Positions 34,425 to 42,993 of a DNA stretch of 64,000 nucleotides are shown here, piece after piece. The position numbers and the translations under genes were made by a program. This DNA comes from Ruminococcus sp. (GTDB lineage: Bacteria > Bacillota > Clostridia > Oscillospirales > Ruminococcaceae): positions 1 through 64,000 of the forward strand of contig JAFSBM010000041.1 in the NCBI GenBank assembly GCA_017437285.1, written 5' to 3'. The notes under the pieces are model-generated. The model saw only the letters and a program-made list of their open reading frames with translations, was not told the DNA's origin and made no database searches. The stretch's first letter is position 1, and every line of letters starts with the position of its first letter.

Positions 34425-34925
34425 TTAAATTGAGCCTTTAGCCTTTAGCTATAAGCCGTTAGCAATTGAACCATAAGCTAAAAGCTAACGACTGTATATA
34501 ATTAAATTGAGCCTTTAGCCTTTCGCTATAAGCCATTAGCAATTGAACCGTAAGCTAAAAGCTAATGGCTAACGACTGTATATACTTAAATTGAGCCTTT
34601 AGCCTTTCGCTATAAGCCGTTAGCGATTGAACCGTAAGCTAAAAGCTAATGGCTAACGACTGTATATAATTAAATTGAGCCTTTAGCCTTTCGCTATAAG
34701 CCGTTAGCAATTGAACCATAAGCTAAAAGCTAATGGCTAACGACTGTATATAATTAAATTGAGCCTTTAGCCTTTAGCTATAAGCCGTTAGCAATTGAAC
34801 CGTAAGCTAAAAGCTAATGGCTAACAGCTGTATATAATTAAATTGAGCCTTTAGCTATAAGCCGTTAGCAATTGAACCGTAAGCTAAAAGCTAACGGCTA
34901 ACGGCTAACAGCTAACAGCTGTAAA
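34425..34925. repeat. Six tandem 84-bp units between dnaK and dnaJ
   Basis: Units begin (at TGAGCC) at 34431, 34508, 34592, 34676, 34760 and 34844. Lengths are 77, 84, 84, 84, 84 and about 82 bp. Each unit is made of TTAGCC-type words on its left half and their complement (GCTAAAAGCTAATGGC) on its right half, so each can fold as a hairpin. Units end in GACTGTATATAATTAAAT. The differences between units are single bases. No reading frame stands out. Confidence 0.9.
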
Positions 34926-34938
34926 TAAATACACCTTT

Positions 34939-34960
34939 AGGGCGAAGGATTCTTCGCCCT
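34939..34960 (-). other. Strong hairpin just after dnaK
   Basis: AGGGCGAAG pairs with CTTCGCCCT around four bases, 18 bp past the dnaK stop codon. On the minus strand it is not followed by a T-run, so it looks more like an mRNA-stabilising or processing structure than a full terminator. Confidence 0.55.
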
Positions 34961-34977
34961 AAAAATATCCTTTTTAA

Positions 34978-36822
34978 TTAAACCTCTGTGAAGTCAGCGT
35001 CAACTACGCCGTCATCGCTGGGTGAAGCAGCCTCGCCGCCCATATTAGCAAACTGTGAGGGGTCAATACCCTGACCGTCAGGATTTGCCTGCTGGTAAAT
35101 CTTAGCGGAAAGGTCATAGAATGCCTTCTGGAGTTCATCTTTAAGACGCTTGATTTCCTCTGTATTGTTAGCCTCACAAGCTGCCTTTAATGCTGCGGAC
35201 TTCTGCTCAATATCAGCCTTTTCGTCAGCGGATACCTTATCGCCGAAATCAGCAAGAGCCTTTTCGCACTGGAATACAAGGTTTTCAGCCTCATTCTTTG
35301 TATCAACTTCCTCACGACGCTTCTTGTCCTCAGCTGCATACTGCTCAGCTTCCTTAACAGCACGGTCAATATCGTCCTTGGACATATTTGTAGAAGAAGT
35401 AATTGTGATATTCTGCTCCTTGCCTGTGCCGAGGTCCTTAGCAGAAACGTGAACAATACCGTTCTGGTCAATATCGAATGTAACTTCAATCTGTGGGATT
35501 CCTCTTGGTGCAGGAGCGATACCGTCAAGACGGAATGTGCCGAGCTGCTTGTTATCCTTAGCGAATTCACGCTCACCCTGAAGTACGTTAATATCAACAG
35601 CAGGCTGATTGTCAGCATATGTGGAGAATACCTGTGACTTCTTTGTAGGAATTGTTGTATTTCTCTCAATCATTCTTGTGCATACTCCGCCGGCTGTTTC
35701 GATACCGAGAGAAAGGGGAGTAACGTCAAGGAGGAGGAGTCCGTTCTTAACGTCGCCGCCGAGAACGCCGCCCTGATATGCAGCACCGAGAGCAACACAT
35801 TCGTCAGGGTTAATGCCCTTGAATGGGTCTTTGCCGATAAGCTTCTTAACAGCTTCCTGAACAGCTGGAATTCTTGAAGAACCACCAACCATGAGAACCT
35901 TGTTGATTTCAGAAATTGAAAGTCCGCTATCAGAAAGTGCCTGTCTTACAGGTCCCATTGTAGCCTCTACGAGGTCAGCTGTAAGCTCGTTGAACTTAGC
36001 CTGTGTAAGTGTAAGGTCAAGGTGCTTAGGAACACCTGTTGCATCAACTGTGATGAAAGGAATGTTGATATTTGTTGTAGTTGTTGAAGAAAGCTCAATC
36101 TTAGCCTTTTCAGCAGCGTCCTTCAAACGCTGATAAGCCATTTTATCCTGTGAAAGGTCAACTCCGTCAGACTTCTTGAACTCGTCAACAATCCAGTTGA
36201 TAATACGCTGGTCGAAGTCGTCACCGCCAAGACGGTTGTTACCTGCTGTAGCAAGTACCTGCTGAACATCTTCGCCCATTTCGATAATAGAAACGTCGAA
36301 TGTACCGCCGCCGAGGTCGTAAACCATAACAATCTGTTCTTCCTCCTTGTCGATACCATAGGAGAGAGCAGCAGCTGTAGGCTCGTTGATAATTCTCTTA
36401 ACAGTAAGACCTGCAATCTGACCTGCGTCCTTTGTAGCCTGACGCTGTGCATCTGTGAAGTATGCGGGAACTGTGATAACAGCCTCTGTAACTGTTTCAC
36501 CGAGGTAAGCCTCTGCATCAGCCTTGAGCTTCTGGAGAGTCATAGCGGAAATCTCCTGTGGAGTATAGCTCTTTCCGTCAATTGTTACCTTGTAATCTGT
36601 TCCCATATGTCTTTTAATGGAAGAAACTGTTCTGTCGTGGTTTGTGATAGCCTGTCTTTTAGCTACCTGACCTACAAGACGCTCGCCGTTGTTTGTGAAA
36701 GCAACAACAGAGGGAGTAGTTCTTGCACCCTCGCTGTTGGGGATAACTACAGCGTTACCGCCCTCAACAACTGCTACGCATGAGTTTGTTGTACCTAAAT
36801 CAATACCAATAATTTTTCCCAT
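34978..36822 (-). CDS. dnaK: Chaperone DnaK (Hsp70)
   Basis: A 614-residue Hsp70. The ATPase domain opens [14 protein letters not shown] and contains [22 protein letters not shown] and [11 protein letters not shown]. The substrate-binding domain starts near [15 protein letters not shown]. The C-terminal lid ends with an acidic tail ([12 protein letters not shown]). It works with GrpE and DnaJ of the same operon and is expected to be repressed by HrcA at the CIRCE site upstream of hrcA. Confidence 0.98.
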   Translation of the reverse strand: MGKIIGIDLGTTNSCVAVVEGGNAVVIPNSEGARTTPSVVAFTNNGERLVGQVAKRQAITNHDRTVSSIKRHMGTDYKVTIDGKSYTPQEISAMTLQKLKADAEAYLGETVTEAVITVPAYFTDAQRQATKDAGQIAGLTVKRIINEPTAAALSYGIDKEEEQIVMVYDLGGGTFDVSIIEMGEDVQQVLATAGNNRLGGDDFDQRIINWIVDEFKKSDGVDLSQDKMAYQRLKDAAEKAKIELSSTTTTNINIPFITVDATGVPKHLDLTLTQAKFNELTADLVEATMGPVRQALSDSGLSISEINKVLMVGGSSRIPAVQEAVKKLIGKDPFKGINPDECVALGAAYQGGVLGGDVKNGLLLLDVTPLSLGIETAGGVCTRMIERNTTIPTKKSQVFSTYADNQPAVDINVLQGEREFAKDNKQLGTFRLDGIAPAPRGIPQIEVTFDIDQNGIVHVSAKDLGTGKEQNITITSSTNMSKDDIDRAVKEAEQYAAEDKKRREEVDTKNEAENLVFQCEKALADFGDKVSADEKADIEQKSAALKAACEANNTEEIKRLKDELQKAFYDLSAKIYQQANPDGQGIDPSQFANMGGEAASPSDDGVVDADFTEV

Positions 36823-36869
36823 AATAATTACCTCCGAATATTTATAATTTAGAATTATGAATTAACATT

Positions 36870-36974
36870 TAAAGCTATTAGCCTTTAGCCGTTAGCCATT
36901 AGCTATTAGCCGTTAGTGTGCTTTTTTAAGGCAGTTCCTTTATTAATTACGCATTACGCATTACGAATTACGCA
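36870..36974. repeat. TTAGC repeats and ATTACGCATT repeats between grpE and dnaK
   Basis: Bases 36872-36918 are TTAGCCTTTAGCCGTTAGCC-type units. Bases 36946-36974 are ATTACGCATTACGCATTACG repeats. The gap is transcribed within the operon. Confidence 0.7.
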
Positions 36975-37550
36975 TTAATCCTTCGCAACTGCAACCATAG
37001 CAGGACGGATAAGCTTATCGCCCATCATATAGCCTTTCTGGAATACTGCACAAACGTGGTTGTCAGCGTAGTCCGTATCTGGAATCTGCTGAATTGCGTT
37101 GTGAAAATTGGGGTCGAATTCTGCTCCGAGAGCTTCAATCTCGGTAACATTCATCTTAGCCATAAATTCCTTTAACTGATTGAATATCATCACCATACCG
37201 TTTTTGAAGTTTTCATCAGAACATTCAAATTCAAGTGAACGCTCATAGCTGTCAACAACGGGGAGGAGATTTTCTATACACTTAGCGGAAGCATTAGCGT
37301 ATGTATCGGACTTTTCACGTGCAGTACGCTTGCGGAAGTTGTCATATTCCGCAAAAAGTCTTACATACTTTTCATTAGCCTCCTCAAGCTTATCTTCGAG
37401 GTCTGCAACCTGTGCGGCTACGTCATTGTATTCGCTTACAGCGTCATCCTCATCGGCTGACTCAGCGATTTCCTGCTCTGTGATTTCTTCTGCAAGCTCC
37501 TCGCTGTTTTCAAGAATTTCATCTTTTTCGTTATTCATCTGTTCAGTCAT
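36975..37550 (-). CDS. grpE: Nucleotide exchange factor GrpE
   Basis: 191 residues. An acidic N-terminal region (about 1-45) is followed by a long coiled coil with LEDKLEEANEKYVRLFAEYDNFRKRTAREK. The beta domain ends GYMMGDKLIRPAMVAVAKD. It releases ADP from DnaK. It overlaps the end of hrcA by 8 bp. Confidence 0.96.
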   Translation of the reverse strand: MTEQMNNEKDEILENSEELAEEITEQEIAESADEDDAVSEYNDVAAQVADLEDKLEEANEKYVRLFAEYDNFRKRTAREKSDTYANASAKCIENLLPVVDSYERSLEFECSDENFKNGMVMIFNQLKEFMAKMNVTEIEALGAEFDPNFHNAIQQIPDTDYADNHVCAVFQKGYMMGDKLIRPAMVAVAKD

Positions 37551-38604
37551 TGCTGCTCCTTTCCGCAGAATTGTCTATAATCTCTGTTTCTGCATCTATA
37601 TTATCATCATCTGACATAAGAGCAGTAATCTTATGTGTGAGATAATCAATGTAAGGTATAATTTTCTTATAATCCACACGCATAGGGCCTATGACTCCGA
37701 GTGAGCCTGCCTCTTTGCCTTTTTTGCGGTATTTCGAAACAATCATACTTGAATTGCCTATAGCAAAATTACCGTCAGCACCGAATTTTACCTGAATTCC
37801 GCTGAATGAGTCCTCCAGAAAATCGGTAAGCTCATTTTTGTGCTGAATGAACCGCACCACTTCCATTTTGTCCAGTTCGTCACAGGAGAGAAGCTTTTCA
37901 CTTCCGCTTACAGTAAGCTGCTGCTGTTTCAAATCCTCCGACAGTTCGCATATACCTTTTACAAGAGGTGAAAGGCTTATCATATAGGCTGACACAGCGG
38001 CTATCATCTTATCAAGCATTTCCTCCGAAAGTTCATCAACGGAAACTCCGCTGAGATTTTCGTCAATATACTTTGTGAAGAAATCAAGCTGTTCGTGGCT
38101 GAGGTCAAATTCAAGTCTGCAAGCCTTGTTTTTGATACTTCCGTTTGAAGTTATAAGGAGAATGACATAAAGCCGTTTTCCTGTGGGAATAACCTCAACT
38201 TTAGAAATAACGGAAAATCTCGGTGCTGAATTTGTCACAACCGCCGCACATTGGGTAAGCTCCGTGAGTGCCGTTGCAGCATTTTGTATAAGCAGTTCTT
38301 CGGGAGTATTTTCATCTCCGAGAAGTTCATCAAGCCGCATTTTTTCCTCATCGGGCAATTCCGGCAATGTCATAAGCTCGTCAATATAAAGACGGTAGCC
38401 CTGATATGTGGGAACTCTGCCTGCGGAAGTGTGAGGCTGTTCGAGATAGCCGAGGCTTTCCAGCGTAGCCATATCATTTCTGATTGTGGCGGCAGATACT
38501 TTTATATGCTCCAGCTTTGAAATTGCCTTAGAGCCTACGGGTTCGCCTGTTCTGATATATTCATCAACAACAGCGGCAAGAACCTTTAGTTTTCTGTCGT
38601 CCAT
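37543..38604 (-). CDS. hrcA: Heat-inducible transcription repressor HrcA
   Basis: A 353-residue repressor of class I heat-shock genes. The N-terminal winged helix has TGEPVGSKAI and KVSAATIRNDMATLESLGYLEQPHTSAGRVPT. The C-terminal domain ends with GSLGVIGPMRVDYKKIIPYIDYLT. It should bind the CIRCE element directly upstream of its own gene, controlling the whole operon. GGAGG precedes the ATG. Confidence 0.97.
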   Translation of the reverse strand: MDDRKLKVLAAVVDEYIRTGEPVGSKAISKLEHIKVSAATIRNDMATLESLGYLEQPHTSAGRVPTYQGYRLYIDELMTLPELPDEEKMRLDELLGDENTPEELLIQNAATALTELTQCAAVVTNSAPRFSVISKVEVIPTGKRLYVILLITSNGSIKNKACRLEFDLSHEQLDFFTKYIDENLSGVSVDELSEEMLDKMIAAVSAYMISLSPLVKGICELSEDLKQQQLTVSGSEKLLSCDELDKMEVVRFIQHKNELTDFLEDSFSGIQVKFGADGNFAIGNSSMIVSKYRKKGKEAGSLGVIGPMRVDYKKIIPYIDYLTHKITALMSDDDNIDAETEIIDNSAERSSND

Positions 38605-38644
38605 TTTGTCAGCCTCCTTTCTTAGCAGAGTAGTCGTTTAACTG

Positions 38645-38671
38645 TTAGCACTCATTCTCTTTGAGTGCTAA
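38645..38671. promoter_or_regulatory. CIRCE operator (HrcA site)
   Basis: TTAGCACTC, nine bases, GAGTGCTAA: a perfect match to the CIRCE consensus. It lies right after the -10 box of the hrcA promoter, over the expected start site. Confidence 0.97.
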
Positions 38672-38675
38672 TACT

Positions 38676-38704
38676 AATTTACCACTATTATAACAATTTG
38701 TCAA
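38676..38704 (-). promoter_or_regulatory. Promoter of the hrcA operon
   Basis: On the minus strand: TTGACA (38699-38704), 17 bases, TAAATT (38676-38681), immediately upstream of CIRCE. Confidence 0.75.
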
Positions 38705-38779
38705 GGGGTTTATTCATTGTTTGTAGATTTGCACTAAATGAACGGTTAGGATTTGTGTACTTTAGGGCAGAATTTTGTT

Positions 38780-39125
38780 AAAGCCGTTATTTAGCCGTTA
38801 GCCGTTAGCTGTTAGCCGTTAGCCGTTAGCCTTTAGCCGTTAGCTGTTAGCCATTAGCCGTTAGCCGTTAGCCTTTAGCCGTTAGCTGTTAGCCATTAGC
38901 CGTTAGCCTTTAGCTGTTAGCCTTTAGCCTTTAGCCTTTAGCCTTTAGCCAATGGGTGCGGTAATTTTATCAGAAACCGTAATTCTCTGTAGGAGCAATA
39001 TCCGCCCGCAATATCGGTACGAAATTATTCATAACCATTACATTATTTAATGGTCACGGCACGCTGTGTTCCTACGAATTATATAAGCATACAAAAAGCT
39101 AAAAGCTAAAGGCTAACAGCTAAAA
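38780..39125. repeat. Large TTAGC repeat block with palindromic modules
   Basis: Bases 38785-38950 are more than 20 consecutive TTAGCCG, TTAGCTG or TTAGCCT words. Bases 38950-38990 are the inverse of the module near 19.8 kb (GGTTTCTGATGAAATTACCG on the other strand). Then come a GCAATATCCGCCCGCAATATCGG stretch and a GGCACGCTGTGTTCCTAC remnant. Inverted GCTAAAAGC units end the block near 39124. Nothing coding is seen from 38705 to 39178. Confidence 0.8.
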
Positions 39126-39150
39126 GCTTTTTAAATAATTACATATTGCA

Positions 39151-39174
39151 AAAGGGAGCGAAATCGCTCCCTTT
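39151..39174. terminator. Terminator after the aldolase-like gene
   Basis: AAAGGGAGCG / CGCTCCCTTT, the same hairpin as at 29747-29770, 5 bp past the stop codon at 39179. Confidence 0.8.
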
Positions 39175-39178
39175 AAAA

Positions 39179-40153
39179 TTATTCCTGTGCAAGGATTTCC
39201 TTGTAGAATTCAGAGTAATCCTCTCTGCCCTCTTTAGTGAACTCAATAGCAGTACGTGGGTGCTGATTGAGCAGACCTGTCATCATATACTGGAAGTCAT
39301 AGCCCCATACAGCACCGGATGCACGGATAGCAGGCATATACTTCTCAATGAACTGAATTGCAGGGTATACGTTGTACTTTGGATTTTTGAGGAATCCGAG
39401 AAGAAGCTCCATAGCACAGTTTCCTGCACCTCTGCCCATAGAGGCATATGTGGCATCAAGCCAGTCTACACCGTCACCAACAGCCTCGATTGTATTTGCA
39501 AAAGCAAGCTGCTGATTGTTGTGAGCGTGGATACCAAGCTTTTTATTGTACTTATCAGCGAATTCCTTGTAAATATTGATTGTGCGGACAACCTGTTCGG
39601 GGTAAAGTGAACCGAAGCTGTCAACGATGTAGAGAACATCAACAGGGGATTTGCCGAGAATATCGAGAGCGGCTTCAATATCGGACTCACGGGCATTTGA
39701 AATAGCCATAATATTACAGCTTACCTCGTAACCCTTATTTTTAGCGTCCTCAATCATACTAACAGCAGTAGGAATCTGGTGGAGGTATGTAGCAACACGG
39801 ATAAGGTCAACAGGGCTTTCGGAAGCGTCGTGAATATCCTCTTTGTAGTTGCATCTGCCGACATCAGCCATAATGCCGATTTTGAGGTCAGTGTTATTTT
39901 CGCCGACGATTGAACGGATGTAATCATCATCACAGAATTTAAGGGGACCGAATTTATCAACATCAAACATTGACTTGTCGCCCTTGTAGCCGAATTCCAT
40001 ATAATCAACGCCTGCACGGATATTTGCGAGATAGAGAGCCTTTACAAAGTCATCGGTGAAACGGAACTCATTTACAAGACCGCCGTCACGGAGGGTTGCG
40101 TCGAGAACCTTTATATCTGCTCTGTAGTCCATAAGTTTGGATACTTCTTTCAT
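39179..40153 (-). CDS. DRE-TIM metallolyase-family protein (HMGL/aldolase-like)
   Basis: 324 residues, one TIM-barrel domain of the HMG-CoA lyase/4-hydroxy-2-oxovalerate aldolase family. The metal and base motif is DATLRDGG near the N-terminus, a variant of the usual RDG. The metal-binding GIHAHNNQQLA and the GRGAGNCAMELL segment are present. It lacks the DmpG communication domain, so the substrate cannot be named. The ATG at 40153 has AAAGGAAAG upstream. It is monocistronic. Confidence 0.8.
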   Translation of the reverse strand: MKEVSKLMDYRADIKVLDATLRDGGLVNEFRFTDDFVKALYLANIRAGVDYMEFGYKGDKSMFDVDKFGPLKFCDDDYIRSIVGENNTDLKIGIMADVGRCNYKEDIHDASESPVDLIRVATYLHQIPTAVSMIEDAKNKGYEVSCNIMAISNARESDIEAALDILGKSPVDVLYIVDSFGSLYPEQVVRTINIYKEFADKYNKKLGIHAHNNQQLAFANTIEAVGDGVDWLDATYASMGRGAGNCAMELLLGFLKNPKYNVYPAIQFIEKYMPAIRASGAVWGYDFQYMMTGLLNQHPRTAIEFTKEGREDYSEFYKEILAQE

Positions 40154-40384
40154 ATAAATACACTTTCCTTTCGTGCTTTAAAGCTTTTATGCTTTTAAGC
40201 TTTTACGTTCTAAAGTATTTCCTTTAACTATAGTATATCACATATTTCTGCGTTTGTCAACACAAATTTTGGCGTATTTAACTCTTGCTTTTTGTTGAAA
40301 AGCAACAATTTGATGCTTGTTGCTTTAAGTCTATTATTTCGCAATATGACGATATTTTACGGTTAATTTTGGCTATTATACATA

Positions 40385-40413
40385 TTGACAAATAAGTATA
40401 CGGGGGGTATAAT
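40385..40413 (+). promoter_or_regulatory. Promoter of the dockerin pair, conserved with that at 31077
   Basis: TTGACA (40385-40390), 17 bases containing AAGTATAC, TATAAT (40408-40413), followed by AAGTATA and AGTATAC copies. The leader has a GCAGAT / ATCTGC stem before AGGAGG. The remaining part of the 322-bp gap from 40154 is AT-rich and shows no gene. Similarity to the other dockerin promoter begins near 40335. Confidence 0.8.
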
Positions 40414-40474
40414 TAAGTATAAAGAATAGTATACTCGCAGATAATCTGCAACGATTTTTTAGGAGGTCATCACT

Positions 40475-41722
40475 ATGAAAAAACGCATAATTTCACTTGC
40501 ATTATCGGCAATAACAGCAGTTTCAGCCTACCCCTTTGCCGTATCTGCGGAAGAAAATTCGTCTTATAAAAATTCTGCAATGTATGATGAAATTTACGAG
40601 ATTACTCTTAAAAATCTTGATGAATACATGGGTTCGAGTACTTTTAAATTTGAAAGGTTCGACAACGAAATAAACGACAAGTTTGTAGATTCGTTTATTA
40701 GCAGAAAATATCTTTGTGTTCCTGAAAATGATTTGCCTCTTAAAGTATATTTTCAACAGTCAGATAAATCTACCAGACCGTATTTATGGCCTGTGGAAAT
40801 TGATCCATATGCTGTGACGGTGGAATTTACATATTCTGAAAATATAACAGACGAAGATATAAATAGTTATATTAAAGATAATTATAAGGATAATAAATTT
40901 CCGGAAGTGAAGTATTGGAATTGGGATTTACAATCATATAGTACATCAGACGGAGAAGCAGCAGTAATTGCTAAAATTGATATTAAAACTATAGTTGGAG
41001 ATTTATACGAAAAAGGATTAATTGAAGATGCAAAATTATCATACGGAACAACGTATGGCAGAGGAATGTATCGCCAGTATGCCAGGGCAGTTTCATCATT
41101 ATATTCAACTGAAGGCATAGACGGAATATCAGAAGACAAAACAACCACAAAACAGGACATTTTGGAATGGAGAGCAAAGGGAACGATAGACTGTAATTTT
41201 GGAATACTTGTTCATTATTTATATATGCCAGAGAATATTGATTATATTAATTACGGCGAAATTGATAATAAAATAGATTATGATTTTGTTTATTATCCAG
41301 GGAATTATTGCTATGTTCCCATATCGCCTGAAAGTGCTTTGAATGTTGATGAAAAGTTACTTGAAGCAATGGAGTGTTTTGTAGCCTTTCCTGATGAATT
41401 CACACTGGAAAATCATATTGACCTGATGTATAGAATTACTCAGGAAATATCAGTAAATCCAAGTGCAATAGGCGGTACTGACATCGGAAATTCATTGTCA
41501 GTTAAAGGCATAACTATAGATATTCTCAACGCAGTTGACGGTGACGCAAACAACGACAGCACAACAACAATTGCCGATGCAGCTGCAATTATGCAGGCTA
41601 TAGCCAATCCCGACAAGTACGCACTTTCTGCACAGGGCGAATTCAATGCTGACAGCAAGGGTGACGGACTTACAGTTGATGACGCTGTGGCAATTCAGAA
41701 GAAACTTGCAGGAATAAAATGA
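40475..41722 (+). CDS. Secreted dockerin protein, standard subtype
   Basis: 415 residues. The signal peptide and first 40 residues are almost the same as in the protein at 29780 (MKKRIISLALSAITAVSA, then EENSSYKNSAMYDEI). The body then diverges but keeps the order: VTVEFTYSENITDEDINSY, GLIEDAKLSYG, YPGNYCYVPISPESA. Dockerin at 356-415 is of the DANNDSTTTIAD / NADSKGDG subtype, unlike its paralogue. First gene of a coupled pair (ATGA overlap). No enzymatic motif recognised. Confidence 0.85.
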   Translation: MKKRIISLALSAITAVSAYPFAVSAEENSSYKNSAMYDEIYEITLKNLDEYMGSSTFKFERFDNEINDKFVDSFISRKYLCVPENDLPLKVYFQQSDKSTRPYLWPVEIDPYAVTVEFTYSENITDEDINSYIKDNYKDNKFPEVKYWNWDLQSYSTSDGEAAVIAKIDIKTIVGDLYEKGLIEDAKLSYGTTYGRGMYRQYARAVSSLYSTEGIDGISEDKTTTKQDILEWRAKGTIDCNFGILVHYLYMPENIDYINYGEIDNKIDYDFVYYPGNYCYVPISPESALNVDEKLLEAMECFVAFPDEFTLENHIDLMYRITQEISVNPSAIGGTDIGNSLSVKGITIDILNAVDGDANNDSTTTIADAAAIMQAIANPDKYALSAQGEFNADSKGDGLTVDDAVAIQKKLAGIK

Positions 41723-41739
41723 ACAAAGGAGGCATTACT

Positions 41740-42786
41740 ATGAAAAAACGTATAATTTCAGCCATATTATCAATGGCAACAGCGGTTTCCTCCGTTACAG
41801 CTATAACTTCAAATGCCGTTGATGAACGAGGAAAGCTTAGCGAATCAATGATTGAATACTATAGGGATAAGGAATATCAGCAACTTGAAGTTGAAAAATT
41901 CAACTGTGTGAATCTCGTTGACTCAGAATATTTATTTATGAAAGAGCATGGAAGTTTAGATGGACGTATTGATGTAGACCAGTATGAAAATGCGGGAGAT
42001 TTATTGGAGATTGAATTCGATTCTGATGTGGATGATAATGATGTTAATGAAATTATAGAACAGATTAAATCCCTTGATAAAGAACTTGACATTTTAGGCT
42101 CCTCTTATATGCGTATTACAAAGGAAAATATTTCTTCCGATGTTGTAAAGAAAATTCGTGAATTAGTGGGAGATAAGGCAGTTTTATTTCGATTTCGGAG
42201 TGATATGCATTACGGGATGCGATTGACTTTTGATTATATAACAGGCTATGATACAGTGAGCTACATTAATGTAGTCGAAAGAGAAGAAGGTGGTAAGATA
42301 TACAGGGAATATGATACAGTAAACAATCGTAATGTATTGGAGAAATATGCAGAAAATCATAGTGATGAAGTTGAATTCAAGGCTTATGGTGGAACGGGCA
42401 AGGATTTTCGTGGTTTTGAATTATGGCGAAATGTATACTATCTGATTCCCAAAAAGGAACTTACCACTATGGAGCATATTGAACTTGCAGAGGATATTTA
42501 TGAGGAAACAGGATTAAGACCTTTTGGTTATGAGCTTCAAAGTGCTGGTTCGCCAGGCGGCTATACGGGGGCAAATCTCGACCTCACCGACTATCTCAAC
42601 GGCGACGCTAATCGTGACAAAATCACAACAATTGCCGATGCCGCCGCAATAATGCAGGCTATAGCAAATCCCGACAAGTACGCACTTTCTGCACAGGGCG
42701 AATTCAATGCTGACAGCAAGGGTGACGGACTTACAGTTGACGATGCTGTGGCAATTCAGAAGAAACTTGCAGGAATAGCTGAATAA
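41740..42786 (+). CDS. Secreted dockerin protein, standard subtype
   Basis: 348 residues from the ATG at 41740, preceded by AAAGGAGG; an ATG at 41719 overlaps the previous stop. Signal peptide MKKRIISAILSMATAVSS. The body has LEIEFDSDVDDNDVNEIIEQIK (an alpha/beta segment like those in its neighbours) and TTMEHIELAEDIYEETGLRPFG, shared with the protein at 31222. Dockerin at 288-348. The DNA of its last 110 bp is almost the same as in the gene before it. Confidence 0.83.
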   Translation: MKKRIISAILSMATAVSSVTAITSNAVDERGKLSESMIEYYRDKEYQQLEVEKFNCVNLVDSEYLFMKEHGSLDGRIDVDQYENAGDLLEIEFDSDVDDNDVNEIIEQIKSLDKELDILGSSYMRITKENISSDVVKKIRELVGDKAVLFRFRSDMHYGMRLTFDYITGYDTVSYINVVEREEGGKIYREYDTVNNRNVLEKYAENHSDEVEFKAYGGTGKDFRGFELWRNVYYLIPKKELTTMEHIELAEDIYEETGLRPFGYELQSAGSPGGYTGANLDLTDYLNGDANRDKITTIADAAAIMQAIANPDKYALSAQGEFNADSKGDGLTVDDAVAIQKKLAGIAE

Positions 42787-42909
42787 AATCAAGGCAATAC
42801 CTCACAGAGCTTGTGCGGTATTGCCTTAATGCTCTCCAAATCGGGGAGCATTTTAATTTTTAGAGATGTCCTTAAAATTTACAAAAATAATTACCATGTC
42901 AAAAAACTC

Positions 42910-42938
42910 TTGACTATATCAACATTATATGATAAAAT
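42910..42938 (+). promoter_or_regulatory. Promoter of glmM
   Basis: TTGACT (42910-42915), 17 bases, TAAAAT (42933-42938). The leader has a small TCACGG / CCGTGA stem. A MITE family 1 relic (TTTTTAGAGATGTCC) lies at about 42857-42871 upstream. Confidence 0.65.
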
Positions 42939-42993
42939 ATATAGTGGAGAGTCACGGGTATTTCCGTGAAATATATTTCCAAGGAGAAAAAAT

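Noticed and set aside
34425..34925. Possible CRISPR array
   Set aside because: The 84-bp units are contiguous and nearly identical throughout; there are no unique spacers and no cas genes.
38645..38671. Inverted repeat as a transposon end
   Set aside because: It is the exact CIRCE consensus and stands at the hrcA promoter.
42939..42993. glmS-type ribozyme or riboswitch ahead of glmM
   Set aside because: The leader is only about 50 nt with one small stem; no pseudoknot or known riboswitch motif is seen.
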